A stretch of DNA of 64,000 nt, from assembly GCA_016719165.1 (NCBI GenBank), contig JADKAJ010000002.1, forward strand, positions 496,001-560,000. The letters are read 5' to 3'. The translations under genes and the position numbers were made by a program. Each line of letters starts with the position of its first letter. Positions within the stretch are counted from its first letter, which is position 1. Shown in pieces: positions 36,801 to 45,675 of the stretch. Origin of the DNA: Chitinophagaceae bacterium (GTDB lineage Bacteria; Bacteroidota; Bacteroidia; Chitinophagales; Chitinophagaceae). The notes under the pieces are model-generated. The model saw only the letters and a list, made by a program, of their open reading frames with translations, was not told where the DNA came from and searched no databases.

Positions 36801-37471
36801 GCAGCTGGAACTGGGATCTGGGTAATGGCACCAGCACTGCTGTACCTCCATTCAATCATTCTTATACTGCTGCAAATACTTATACCATCAGCCTCTTTGT
36901 AAGAACAGCAGCCGGTTGTGGCTCTCTGCCCGCTACACAATCAGTAACAATTAACCCGACACCTGCTGTTAATGCTGGTCCGGATAAATTTATCAGGATA
37001 GGAACATCCACGACATTAGACGCCACTATTAACAATGCGGCAAATTATAATTTCCTGTGGACCCCTTCACTATACCTGAACGCTACGAACATACTGAACC
37101 CGGTATCTACACCGGACAACCTGGTTACGTATACCATACAGGCTATTGATAAACTGAATAATTGTATCGGTACCGATGATGTTGTAGTAACGCCTGTTTC
37201 AGATATATTTATCCCTTCAGGCTTTACGCCCAATAATGATGGAAAAAATGATAAATGGGTTATTCCCGGCCTGGCACTATACCCGGAAGCAAGAGTCACT
37301 GTATTCAACCGGGCCGGACAAATAATATTTGATGGCAAAGGATATACAAACAATCCCTGGAACGGCACTTATAAAGGAATAGTCCAGCCGCATGATGTAT
37401 ATGTTTACCTGGTACAATTAAACGATGAAAGAAAACAGGTCTTCAAAGGTACTGTGACGCTTATCAGATAA
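33848..37471 (+). CDS. Giant T9SS adhesin: IgGFc-binding-like domain, PKD repeats, type B sorting domain
   Basis: 1207 aa from the ATG at 33848 (a TTG at 33830 is also in frame). Signal peptide (MRQKLSIILVISLFFGSLSNAQ), then an IgGFc-binding-like N-terminal region (about 25-480: NRGKEFWLGYGFHW, GYSYSSVNYR, SGSKVIAVPGADGNCHPFALFSGSS-type motifs, YIESDKPVLVSQY), a linker domain, about five PKD domains (about 610-1020, marked by SWQWNFGDG, WHWNFGDG and NWDLGNG), an Ig-like module (NAGPDKFIRIGTSTTLDA) and a T9SS type B sorting domain from GFTPNNDGKNDKW to the end. Its stop overlaps the start of a paralogue (TAATG). Confidence 0.93.
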   Translation: MRQKLSIILVISLFFGSLSNAQDKSNRGKEFWLGYGFHWLFLNPDITPVNSQELALYISSEQAATVTVSVNGTAWTQTVNIPANTVDATILIPKTGPNDARLLTDGFSNKGIHIVSDVPVAVYAHVYVNQGSGATMLMPVETYGYSYSSVNYRQNTSGSSLPNISPTTQNGPDWYSWFYVVASEDNTRLEIIPSDTTKNGWLPGQTYTVNLNKGEIYNVYGKMVPGNSQAWAASKDMTGSKVIAVPGADGNCHPFALFSGSSGIRICRGDGGEYMQQQMFPSQAWGTRYLTYHTINNTNTDILETNRNYYRVCVSDPTAVVRRNGIPLTGLVNNFYYELMDSTGGDYIESDKPVLVSQYTVNDNQCWNFPTTTPSPPSNGDPEMFYLSPIEQGQKSVRFFASRQSPAISYVYTNIHVPTIAVGSLRVDGNVVPASQIVVHPNNPAYSVALARFTGPAAQHTITCDSAFTATVYGLGNYESYGYNVGTLINNLNHYSEIRNTFNTTGAVDTFTCPKSPVRLFVKLGYPANSIHWKLSQVTGMSPNADSIISNPVPVRTEIINGRTYYVYTLQQDFIFAHPGTYYIPVSFTATVIENCSQTENATVKVVVKPGPVADFTFASPGCLTDSIRFTGASVPGTFNLVNYNWLFDDNSTANTVNAVKLFTTAGNQNVRYTIFADNGCIGDTIKTVAIQESPVAAFSISGNSCQRDSVRITDASSIPAGTITSWQWNFGDGNTATLTNNNPFYHQYTTPGNYTISLITVAANGCKSDTAFVPVTILPKPVAAFTTGGNICLGDSVRFIDASTVPVGTITSWQWNFGDGNNATYTNNNPFYHPYTTAGNYPVSLIVTGSNGCISDTFRLTVNVSSKPTASFTFIGKPCIDSVQTFTSSVPTGGSNPPTWHWNFGDGQTFNSTTVNTATHSYPTTLSNIVVKHWVSYSAGCSSDTSFSTIPFINPNPIASFIVIGDTLCERKPITLTSSVTGVSSWNWDLGNGTSTAVPPFNHSYTAANTYTISLFVRTAAGCGSLPATQSVTINPTPAVNAGPDKFIRIGTSTTLDATINNAANYNFLWTPSLYLNATNILNPVSTPDNLVTYTIQAIDKLNNCIGTDDVVVTPVSDIFIPSGFTPNNDGKNDKWVIPGLALYPEARVTVFNRAGQIIFDGKGYTNNPWNGTYKGIVQPHDVYVYLVQLNDERKQVFKGTVTLIR
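36020..36445 (+). repeat. Tandem near-identical PKD units inside the adhesin gene
   Basis: Two neighbouring PKD domains share long DNA words: ACCAGCTGGCAATGGAATTT plus the next 12 bases occurs at about 36019 and 36281, and the following AACAA(C/T)AATCCGTT(C/T)TATCATC block is also shared. Unit length is about 262 bases. The close match points to recent unit duplication or gene conversion. Confidence 0.75.
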
Positions 37472-40260
37472 TGCTAACCGCTACCGCCAGATTCTTTTTA
37501 AGAATGTCACCATTAATCAGATATTACTTCTTGTTTCATTTGGGTATCATCATAAGCAGCCTTTTGTCTGCACAGGAAAAATCCAATAAGGGAAAAGAAT
37601 TCTGGTTAGGATACGGACACAATGCCCTGTTTGCAAATGCATCACCGCCAAACAGTCAAAATCATACTTTATACCTCAGTGCCGAACAAGCTGCAACGGT
37701 TACCGTTTCGGTGAATGGAACAAGCTGGGCCCAAACGGTTAATATTCCTGCTAATACTGTTGACTTTTCCATTATCATCCCTAAAAGCGGTGCCGATGAT
37801 TCAAGAATTTTGAGCGAAGGTTTGTTTAATAAAAGCATCCACATTATCAGCGATGTTCCGATTGTTGTATACTCTCATCAATACAACCTTTTTTCTTCTG
37901 CCGCTACTATGCTGATGCCGGTGGAAACGTATGGTTACACTTATTATTCATTGAACTACTCACAGGTTTCTAATTATCCGGACAGTTATTCCTGGTTTTA
38001 TGTAATTGCGCCGGAAAATAATACAAGGGTACTTATTACCCCTTCCGATTCTACACAAGGTGGTTGGTTACCCGGCCAAACCTATACGGTGAATTTGAAT
38101 AAGGGTCAGCTGTACAATGTATTTGGAAAAAGAGCCGACACTTATACAGGAAAAGATATGAGCGGAAGCAAAATTGTTTCTGTAGCAGGAGCTGATGGTA
38201 ATTGTCACCCGGTAGCTGTTTTCTCTGGCAGCAGCCGTGTTGTTATTTGCAATGGTAACGGAGGAGAAATTTTGCAACAACAAATATTTCCTGCCAATGC
38301 CTGGGGCACCCGGTATATAACTTATCATACGGTGCAGAGTGCAATGGGAGACATTACATCACCTCTCCTTAATATTTACCGGGTGGCCGTAAGAAACCCG
38401 GCAAACATTGTAAAAAGAAACGGGGTTCCGCTAACAGGGCTGATCAATAATTTTTACTATGAATTTTCCAGCACTTCAGGAGATTATATTGAGGCGGACC
38501 AACCTATACTTGTATCGCAATACACTGTTTCTGCTAATGAATGTACCGGTTCATCCACCGGACCGTATGGTGACCCTGAAATGTTTTATTTAAGCCCAAT
38601 AGAACAAGGCGTAAAGAACAGTGTTTTTTACAGCACCCGCAGAGAGGCTATTGATTTGAATTTTATTAATGTCATTATACCACAGGGCGGTTTATCTTCT
38701 TTACGGATAGACGGTACGGCCGTTCTCCCTGCTGAATATATCACTCACCCGGTTAACAATAATTACGCTGTTGTTGTAAAAAGACTTTGGGGACCTGCAG
38801 CACAACACAGCGTCAATAGTGATTCAACTTTTATCGCCACTGTATATGGCGTTGGTACATTGGAAAGCTATGGCTACAATATGGGAACCTATGTCAATAA
38901 TCTGAATGCTTATAGCAGTATTAAAAACTCCTTGAACCTAACCAACCAGGTAGATACTTTCACTTGCCCAAAAACTCCGTTCCGGATAACTATTAAACTG
39001 GCATACAAAGCATCATCCATCCACTGGAAGCTCAGCCAGGTGACTGGTTTAAATCCAACTACAGATTCAATTATAGTAAACCCCATACCATTTGATTCCT
39101 CGTTTATCAACGGAAGAAAATATTATACCTACACCCTGCAACAGGATCTCACTTTTGCTACAGCTGGTACATATTATATACCGGTTACCTATATGGCTCC
39201 TGATATTGATGCCTGCAACCAAACTGAATCAACAACAGTAAAGGTGCTGGTAAAACCGGGGCCAAGAGCAGATTTTACTTTTAACGCTCCTGCGTGCCTG
39301 GCTGATAGTATTCGTTTTACCGGAACAGCCGTTCCCGGTTCGTTTAATCTTATCAATTATAACTGGCTGTTTGATGATAACAGCACCGCTAATACTATCA
39401 ATGCTGTAAAGCTTTTTACAAATACCGGTTCTCAAAATATCCGGTACAGTATTTATGCTGATAATGGATGTCTTGGTGATACCACTAAAACAATAACTAT
39501 ATCGGAAAGCCCAACCGCTTCTTTTATTATTAGCGGAGCCCCTTTCTGTGAAGGCAAGCCCGTTACCATTACTTCATCTGCATCAGGTATCAGTTCATGG
39601 AACTGGGAGCTGGGCAACACTACCAGTATAACTGTTCCGCCTTTTACCCATTCTTTTAGTACCGGTACTTATTCTGTAAAGTTGGTTGCAAAAACAGCTT
39701 CCGGTTGTCTTTCTGATACGGCTGAACAAAACATAACAATTTATACGACGCCGGTTGTTAATGCAGGAGCTGATAAAACCATCAGGGCCGGTAGTTCAGT
39801 GACACTGGATGCCGCCGTTACTCCCGCCGGTGATCATAATTTTAGCTGGTCGCCTTCTTTATACCTGGATGCCCCTACAATACTAAATCCGGTATCTGCA
39901 CCCCTTGTTTCCACCAGTTACACAATCAGGGTAGTTGACAGACAAAGTGGTTGCTCCGGCGAAGACAATGTGACCGTTACTGTTATTTCAGAACTATTCA
40001 TTCCAAATGCTTTTACACCAAATAACGATGGCCGGAATGATAAATGGATCATTCCCGGGCTGGCATTGTACCCGGAAGCAGTGGTTTCGGTTTTTAACCG
40101 GGGAGGCCGGAAAATATTTGAATCAAAAGGATATACGAACAACCCCTGGAATGGAACTTTTAAAGGTATTGGCCAACCCAACGATGTGTATGTATACCTG
40201 ATTGAGCTCAGGGATGAAACCAAAAAAATTATAAAAGGAACCGTAGCGATCATCCGTTAA
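37471..40260 (+). CDS. Second giant T9SS adhesin, tandem paralogue with fewer PKD domains
   Basis: 929 aa. Signal peptide (residues about 10-33, ending SSLLSAQ), the same IgGFc-binding-like region (SNKGKEFWLGYGHNALF, WAQTVNIPANTVDFSIIIPKSG, SGSKIVSVAGADGNCHPVAVFSGSS, YIEADQPILVSQYTV), the same linker (SSIHWKLSQVTGLNP), only two PKD-like domains (about 605-760, the second with SWNWELGN), an Ig-like module (NAGADKTIRAGSSVTLDA) and the type B sorting domain from AFTPNNDGRNDKW to KGTVAIIR. The ATG at 37471 shares its A with the previous stop codon, so the two are translationally coupled. The main difference from the first copy is the loss or gain of about three PKD units. Confidence 0.93.
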   Translation: MLTATARFFLRMSPLIRYYFLFHLGIIISSLLSAQEKSNKGKEFWLGYGHNALFANASPPNSQNHTLYLSAEQAATVTVSVNGTSWAQTVNIPANTVDFSIIIPKSGADDSRILSEGLFNKSIHIISDVPIVVYSHQYNLFSSAATMLMPVETYGYTYYSLNYSQVSNYPDSYSWFYVIAPENNTRVLITPSDSTQGGWLPGQTYTVNLNKGQLYNVFGKRADTYTGKDMSGSKIVSVAGADGNCHPVAVFSGSSRVVICNGNGGEILQQQIFPANAWGTRYITYHTVQSAMGDITSPLLNIYRVAVRNPANIVKRNGVPLTGLINNFYYEFSSTSGDYIEADQPILVSQYTVSANECTGSSTGPYGDPEMFYLSPIEQGVKNSVFYSTRREAIDLNFINVIIPQGGLSSLRIDGTAVLPAEYITHPVNNNYAVVVKRLWGPAAQHSVNSDSTFIATVYGVGTLESYGYNMGTYVNNLNAYSSIKNSLNLTNQVDTFTCPKTPFRITIKLAYKASSIHWKLSQVTGLNPTTDSIIVNPIPFDSSFINGRKYYTYTLQQDLTFATAGTYYIPVTYMAPDIDACNQTESTTVKVLVKPGPRADFTFNAPACLADSIRFTGTAVPGSFNLINYNWLFDDNSTANTINAVKLFTNTGSQNIRYSIYADNGCLGDTTKTITISESPTASFIISGAPFCEGKPVTITSSASGISSWNWELGNTTSITVPPFTHSFSTGTYSVKLVAKTASGCLSDTAEQNITIYTTPVVNAGADKTIRAGSSVTLDAAVTPAGDHNFSWSPSLYLDAPTILNPVSAPLVSTSYTIRVVDRQSGCSGEDNVTVTVISELFIPNAFTPNNDGRNDKWIIPGLALYPEAVVSVFNRGGRKIFESKGYTNNPWNGTFKGIGQPNDVYVYLIELRDETKKIIKGTVAIIR

Positions 40261-40265
40261 CCCGA

Positions 40266-40280
40266 TAGAATAAATTCTAC
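40266..40280. promoter_or_regulatory. TAGAATAAATTCTAC, relative of the palindrome at 33787
   Basis: Imperfect palindrome directly after the second adhesin stop and 19 bases before the response-regulator start. It differs from the core of GTAGAATTAATTCTAC by one missing base in the centre. Confidence 0.4.
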
Positions 40281-40298
40281 AAAAAGCAGCAATAAATT

Positions 40299-40958
40299 AT
40301 GGAAATTAGTAGATTAAATACCAGCAGCGAGACCGAAACTTTGAAAAAAATGCCGCCAAAAATTCTCATAGCAGATGACCATAGTATGATCCGGAAAGGA
40401 TTAAAGCTGCATATACAACTTACCCTCGGCTACAACGATATTGAAGAGGTGGCCACCTGTAATGACCTGATGAAAGAACTCGTCAAGAAAAAATACACTC
40501 ACCTGGTGCTGGATATTATTTTATCTGATGGCAGCACCCTTGAAGTGATCCCTAATATACGCAGGGTATATCCCGACCTGCACATTCTTGTTTTCTCCAT
40601 GCAGCCTGCCGAAATATATGGTGAGGCGCTTAAGCAATATGGCATTAATTACTATCTCTCCAAATCTGTTGGCGAAGAAGAAATGATACAGGTGCTGCAG
40701 AAATTCCTGCAGAACGAAACCCCGATTAGAAGAAACGATATCCATCACCACGACAACCCTTTCAAAACACTGGCCCCAAGAGAACTGGAGATCCTTCACT
40801 ATGTATTAAAAGGAATTGGCACAAAAGAAATCGGGGAAACACTCAATTTAAAAATGAATACCGTCTCTACTATTAAAAACCGCATCTACGAAAAAACCAA
40901 TGCGGGAAATATCAAAGAACTCATGGAACTGGCCACCCTCTACAATGTAAATTATTAA
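40299..40958 (+). CDS. NarL/LuxR-type response regulator
   Basis: 219 aa. Receiver domain (about 20-140) with acidic pocket D26/D27, phospho-acceptor D72 in HLVLDIILSDG and a lysine in YYLSKSVGEEE; C-terminal LuxR-type HTH (about 150-215: LAPRELEILHYVLKGIGTKEIGETLNLKMNTVSTIKNRIYEKT). A start at the internal ATG for MPPKILIADD (40350) is possible. It lies between the tandem adhesins and the sensor kinase, 34 bases before the kinase gene, so a two-component pair is likely. Adhesins and the upstream palindromes are candidate targets. Confidence 0.93.
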   Translation: MEISRLNTSSETETLKKMPPKILIADDHSMIRKGLKLHIQLTLGYNDIEEVATCNDLMKELVKKKYTHLVLDIILSDGSTLEVIPNIRRVYPDLHILVFSMQPAEIYGEALKQYGINYYLSKSVGEEEMIQVLQKFLQNETPIRRNDIHHHDNPFKTLAPRELEILHYVLKGIGTKEIGETLNLKMNTVSTIKNRIYEKTNAGNIKELMELATLYNVNY

Positions 40959-40992
40959 GCGGGATGCTGTAACTTGTTATGGCAATCACCTT

Positions 40993-43900
40993 ATGCAAAG
41001 GTTCCTGATTTTACTATATTTCATTCTTGCGCTGGCGAATCCCGCCATGTCCCAAACTGCCGGAAACTCACATCTGCGTCAATATACGACTGACAATGGG
41101 TTACCATCAAATGGCATCAAGGGGCTGCAGTGGGATGAAAAAACAGGTTTTTTATGGATTGCAACCGAAGCCGGTATCGTTCGCTTTAATGGAGTTGATT
41201 TCCGCTCCTATACCAAGGAAAATATGCCCTCCATTACCACCGAAAGGATGTTGTTTATGGTCCGGAACAGGAAAGAGCATATTTATATATCAGATATGGC
41301 CGGTAATATTTTTTGGATCAACCAAAACAAACCGGTGCTTTGGAAAAAGGGAGCGGAGAATGTTAATCCGTATTATGCGAATTATTATTTACTGTCCGTT
41401 TCCGATACTTTTTTTGAAAGACATACCGGCGTTGCCAACAATACCCGTTTTTCAGCAGTCACCGACAAAATTGTCGGGCTTAGTGATACAGCCTGCCTGC
41501 TTCTTAATAATGGCACCCTTTTTTATCACTCGATAACAATGCCAGCTCCGGTGGCATTACCTTTTGAGCGGGGTAGTTTCAAATCTTTTTTTAAAATAAA
41601 CGACCAGTATTTTCTAATCAATAATAAAAAAGAAGCTCTCCTGCTTAATACCAGCGACTTTACTGTTTCTCCGGTTGCAGTAACCGATATTAATGGAAGC
41701 CGTCTGCTTTTTGAAACAGGTAACAACCCTGTATTCTGGGAGCCCGGTATGAATAATCCTGTTTTGGTGGAAGAGGAAAATGCCTGGCTATTTACATTCA
41801 GGGATAACAAGATAACAGCAACACTGCTGTTCACGGGTATTCCTTCAGACGCACTGATCCGAACTTTAGAATACAGCGATAAAAACAAGACCCTTTTTAT
41901 CGGTACCGATTCAAAAGGGCTGATCATTATTAATCAAACCTCTGTAACCACCAAAAAAAGAACAGACGGCGTCTCTAAAAACAGGAATTCCTATTATTCA
42001 CAGATTGAACTTGCAGACGGTAATGTATTAACAAATGAAGGAGATATCATTGGCGATACCCCCGCTGCTGAAAACACAATACCTGTAAAAGGAAAATTTG
42101 CTTACTATGTTTCTTCTACCGGCGACAGTTTGTTGTGGTATAGCCAATACACTCCTTCCCTGGGATATTCCTGCCTGCACCGGTATAACAAAGTCACTGG
42201 TGAAATAAAAGTATTCAGCAAGATCAAACCCGACCAGGTGGTAACCCAATCGGGTACAAACTATTACTTAGCGAGCAACACCGGGATAGGTGTGCTGGAT
42301 GCAGACAGCATCAGGCTGTTACACACTTATGCCGGAAGAAATGCCGGCATTATTGCATTTGCTATAGCAGAGATACAACCGGGAGTAATAGCTGTAGCCA
42401 CCTGCAGCGGCTTACTCCGGTATACAATCGTTACCGGGCGACTGGATACAATTTTCAGCAAAGAAAATATTTGTGTACGGAGCATCTGGAAGTATAAAGA
42501 CTATGTTTTTTTTGGCACATATGGTTCCGGCTATTATATCTACAAAAACGGGGTGATAAAACAGATGCCCCTGGATAAGAATAAGTATTTGTTATATGCG
42601 CACTGCTTCGTTCCCGATGATAATGGTTATTGCTGGATCAGCACCAACCGTGGATTATTTAAATCCAGCCTCGAAGAGCTCATCAATGTATTTGAAAATA
42701 AAAAGACATCCGTATACTATCATTATTTCGGAAAAAAAGATGGTATGGAAATGACAGAACTGAATGGTGGTTGCACTCCCTGCGCATTGCGTTTAAAAAA
42801 CAATATCATTTCATTTCCCTCAATGGATGGTTTGCTATGGGTAAACCCGGACAAAGCGATTCCTGTATTGCCGGAAGGCGATATTTTTATTGATGAAATA
42901 CTTATTGATAATGAAATAAAAGACCCGGGATATCTTTCCCAAAAAAGCCTGCCTGCCAAAACTGGTGAAATAATAATTCGCCTCGCTTTTTCCGCCTGGT
43001 GCAATAAAGAAAATATTTACCTCGAATACCAGTTGAATGACACCCTTAACTGGAAGCCTGTTGTTTTTGAAAATGGATCAGAGATCCGGTTTAATAACCT
43101 TCCTTCCGGGGATTATAAACTACGGATACGAAAACTGAATGGGTTTGGGTTCAATAATTACACCTACAAAACAGTAGACTTTACCATAACCACTCCATGG
43201 CACCAGCAATGGTGGTTTTTTGTACTGGCTTCCCTGCTGGTGCTGGGCATGTTGTCTTTTTATTTCCGTTTCAGAACAAGGCAATATGAAATAAGACAAC
43301 GAAAACTGGAACAGCAGGTGGCAGAAAAAACAAAAGAGCTGAAAGAGCAAAATGAAGTCCTGGAAAAAAACAATTCAATAAAAACAAGGCTAATCTCCAT
43401 TATCAGTCATGATATTGTTACCCCGTTAAAATTTCTGACAGTGGCCGGAAAGAACCTGATAGAAAAAAGAAAGATGATGCCGGAAGAGCTGCAACAGGAA
43501 ACATTGCAGGAGATCACCAACACCTCACAGGAATTGCAACTGCTTTCCACCAATATCCTCAACTGGATAAAATACCAGAATGAAAACCGGCGGCTGGCAA
43601 AAGAAACGTTTAACCTGCAGGAGATGGTAAACCAGATATTGGGTATCCTGCAATCTCTGGCCCGGCAAAAAAATATCAATATACATAACCAGGTGGAAAA
43701 GGACCTGGAGATCTGCCAGTATTATGAACCTTTAAAGATCATGATCTATAACCTGCTCACCAATGCTATTAATTTTACGGAGAAAGGAACGATAACTATT
43801 ACGGCTATGCGGCAGAACGATCAGGTTTCCATTGCTGTTAAAGATGAGGGCATTGGTATGAGTCCCGAACAAATCCAACGATTGATGGCCGAAGATGTTG

Positions 43901-44052
43901 TTATTACTTCTGCCAATGTGGATAACAGGAAGGGACATGGATTAGGTTATCTGATCATCAAAGACCTGCTGAAGACAATGGGAGCCAGGTTGCATATTGA
44001 AAGTAAAAAAGGGCAAGGCACAACGGTTTCGATTTCGATGTTTGCTTTATAG
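40993..44052 (+). CDS. Sensor histidine kinase with beta-propeller sensor (two-component propeller/Y_Y_Y type)
   Basis: 1019 aa. Signal peptide, then a periplasmic region of propeller repeats (TDNGLPSNGIKGLQWDEKTGFLWIATEAGIVRFNG; TNRGLFKSS; about 25-620), a Y_Y_Y-like Ig domain (about 630-725: LEYQLNDTLNWKPV ... LPSGDYKLRIRKLNGFG), one membrane segment (about 736-756), a coiled coil (RQYEIRQRKLEQQVAEKTKELKEQNEVLEK), HisKA with phospho-acceptor His806 in IISHDIVTPL and HATPase_c with N box NLLTNAINFTEKG and G box motifs. Unlike many hybrid two-component systems it has no receiver or AraC domain; the receiver is the separate gene just upstream. Confidence 0.93.
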   Translation: MQRFLILLYFILALANPAMSQTAGNSHLRQYTTDNGLPSNGIKGLQWDEKTGFLWIATEAGIVRFNGVDFRSYTKENMPSITTERMLFMVRNRKEHIYISDMAGNIFWINQNKPVLWKKGAENVNPYYANYYLLSVSDTFFERHTGVANNTRFSAVTDKIVGLSDTACLLLNNGTLFYHSITMPAPVALPFERGSFKSFFKINDQYFLINNKKEALLLNTSDFTVSPVAVTDINGSRLLFETGNNPVFWEPGMNNPVLVEEENAWLFTFRDNKITATLLFTGIPSDALIRTLEYSDKNKTLFIGTDSKGLIIINQTSVTTKKRTDGVSKNRNSYYSQIELADGNVLTNEGDIIGDTPAAENTIPVKGKFAYYVSSTGDSLLWYSQYTPSLGYSCLHRYNKVTGEIKVFSKIKPDQVVTQSGTNYYLASNTGIGVLDADSIRLLHTYAGRNAGIIAFAIAEIQPGVIAVATCSGLLRYTIVTGRLDTIFSKENICVRSIWKYKDYVFFGTYGSGYYIYKNGVIKQMPLDKNKYLLYAHCFVPDDNGYCWISTNRGLFKSSLEELINVFENKKTSVYYHYFGKKDGMEMTELNGGCTPCALRLKNNIISFPSMDGLLWVNPDKAIPVLPEGDIFIDEILIDNEIKDPGYLSQKSLPAKTGEIIIRLAFSAWCNKENIYLEYQLNDTLNWKPVVFENGSEIRFNNLPSGDYKLRIRKLNGFGFNNYTYKTVDFTITTPWHQQWWFFVLASLLVLGMLSFYFRFRTRQYEIRQRKLEQQVAEKTKELKEQNEVLEKNNSIKTRLISIISHDIVTPLKFLTVAGKNLIEKRKMMPEELQQETLQEITNTSQELQLLSTNILNWIKYQNENRRLAKETFNLQEMVNQILGILQSLARQKNINIHNQVEKDLEICQYYEPLKIMIYNLLTNAINFTEKGTITITAMRQNDQVSIAVKDEGIGMSPEQIQRLMAEDVVITSANVDNRKGHGLGYLIIKDLLKTMGARLHIESKKGQGTTVSISMFAL

Positions 44053-44520
44053 CGGTTTTTCTTTTCCAACGAGCCCTCTCACCAGGTCCATTTCAAACCC
44101 CTTATTCAATAAATAATCCATCGTCTTTTTCTTCCGTACCAGGTATTGTTCGGCTTTCAGCGATGCGTATTTTTCATCGGCCAGTTTTTTCAACACAGCT
44201 AAGTATTCTTCCTGGCTGATTTGCTGCAATGCTTTTTTTATACAGTATTCGCTTACCTGTTTTTGCTTTAGCTCATATTTTATTTTTACCCGTCCCCAAT
44301 GTTTCACCCGCCATTTTCCACCGGCATACGCAATGGCAAAGCGTTCTTCGTTCAGGTAATTTTCTTCAATCAATGTGCTGATGATCTCATCATGCTCTTT
44401 CTTCCACACACCCAGGTTAAACAGTTTTTCTTTTACCTCGCTATGGCAGCGTTCCTGGTAGGCACAGTAATGTTTCAGTTTCTGCAGGGCCTGTTCTTTG
44501 GTGAGGTGTTTTTTATACAT
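44047..44520 (-). CDS. recX: RecX regulatory protein
   Basis: 157 aa of three-helix repeats: ALQKLKHYCAYQERCHSEVKEKLF, EEIISTLIEENYLNEERFAIAYAGGKWRVKHWGRVKIKYELKQKQVSEYCIKKAL, with the RFA..Y..GK.R...G...I..EL motif of RecX. It binds RecA filaments and limits their extension. Convergent with the kinase gene, overlapping it by 6 bases. Confidence 0.93.
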   Translation of the reverse strand: MYKKHLTKEQALQKLKHYCAYQERCHSEVKEKLFNLGVWKKEHDEIISTLIEENYLNEERFAIAYAGGKWRVKHWGRVKIKYELKQKQVSEYCIKKALQQISQEEYLAVLKKLADEKYASLKAEQYLVRKKKTMDYLLNKGFEMDLVRGLVGKEKPL

Positions 44521-44556
44521 GAATTGTGATCAGTGTAATACTGGTATGCAATGGGG

Positions 44557-45663
44557 TTATTCTTCCAGCCTGGCCGAACAACCGAACTCATGTTTCAAAT
44601 AATCATCATAGTGGTCTGCCTTCTTAAATAAGATCCGGAAGGCTTCTGCTCCGTTCTCTTTCGTCATGTCAAGGTCGTAGATAATTCGGCTGAGTACAAT
44701 ATTTTGTTTTACACAACTTAATACTAATCCATGTGTGCGGTAATTTTCCTGCAGCAGGTATTGATACAGCGGTTTGATCTTTGAAACATCAGCCGGCATC
44801 TGGCAGAGATAAGCATCTCCCGCTATGAAAAAATTTTCTGCATTGTAGGTGATCTTTATTTTGGCCGATCCTTCTTTTACACTCCATGTATTAACCCCTT
44901 CCCTGGCCAACCGCACATCTTTGCCCAGTTCTTTCAATATCTCTTCAATTGTTTTGGCAGCGCCAACCGGTTCCGCTTCTTTTTCGGGTATCTCCGGCAA
45001 CTTTACTTCTGTGCCGCAGCTCGGACAATATTTTCCTGAATCAATATTGGCAGCAGTAACTAAATAACCACAACTGAAACAACGGGCGGAAGCCTGTCCC
45101 TTATTGGGTAAATACATTTGCAGGGCTTCCCGCAGGTAAAGCACCGGCAATGCAAATCCAAGATTATCACCACCACGGATGATGAATGAATTGACACCTA
45201 TTATTTCTCCGTTCATATTCACCAGCGGACCACCACTGTTCCCCGGATTGATAGCCGCATCTATTTGTATAAACTTTAACCCGTCTCTTATTCTATCCAC
45301 TTTGGAGATTACTCCCTGCGTGGCGGTATAATTTAACCCATATGGATGGCCAATGGCCACTACGGCATCGCCGTCTTTCATCTGATCGTACTGGCCCAGC
45401 CGAACTTCGGGCAGTTCAATGTTTTTGGGTGCTTCTAAAAATGCCAGGTCATGTTTCCGGTCGGTGTACCATACCCTTGACAGTGCTTTATCAAATGTTT
45501 TTCCGGCAATGGTTACTTCGGCGTTTTCTGCCACCACATGATCATTGGTAACTATAAGGTCAAATTCCTTTATATAAAAACCAGTCCCTGTTCCCGTAGC
45601 AGTTGCTATTTGAATGATGGCGTTCTGGTATTTTTCTATGATCAGTTGCGGGTCCATTACCAT
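44557..45663 (-). CDS. Cytosolic trypsin-like serine protease with zinc ribbon and YbjN-like domain
   Basis: 368 aa with no signal peptide or membrane segment. Residues 10-185: HtrA/trypsin-like protease with triad H42 (VTNDHVV), D72 (KHDLAFLE) and S143 (NPGNSGGP). No PDZ domain follows. Residues 195-216: zinc ribbon CFSC ... CPSC. Residues about 235-360: a YbjN/type III chaperone-like alpha/beta domain (LYQYLLQENYRTHGLVLSCVKQNIVLSRIIYDLD). The HtrA family normally acts outside the cytoplasm, so a leaderless protease with a chaperone-like substrate-binding module is unusual. Its partner gene lies 12 bases upstream on the same strand and seems to carry a similar YbjN-like domain. Confidence 0.85.
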   Translation of the reverse strand: MVMDPQLIIEKYQNAIIQIATATGTGTGFYIKEFDLIVTNDHVVAENAEVTIAGKTFDKALSRVWYTDRKHDLAFLEAPKNIELPEVRLGQYDQMKDGDAVVAIGHPYGLNYTATQGVISKVDRIRDGLKFIQIDAAINPGNSGGPLVNMNGEIIGVNSFIIRGGDNLGFALPVLYLREALQMYLPNKGQASARCFSCGYLVTAANIDSGKYCPSCGTEVKLPEIPEKEAEPVGAAKTIEEILKELGKDVRLAREGVNTWSVKEGSAKIKITYNAENFFIAGDAYLCQMPADVSKIKPLYQYLLQENYRTHGLVLSCVKQNIVLSRIIYDLDMTKENGAEAFRILFKKADHYDDYLKHEFGCSARLEE

Positions 45664-45675
45664 TGATTATTTTGA

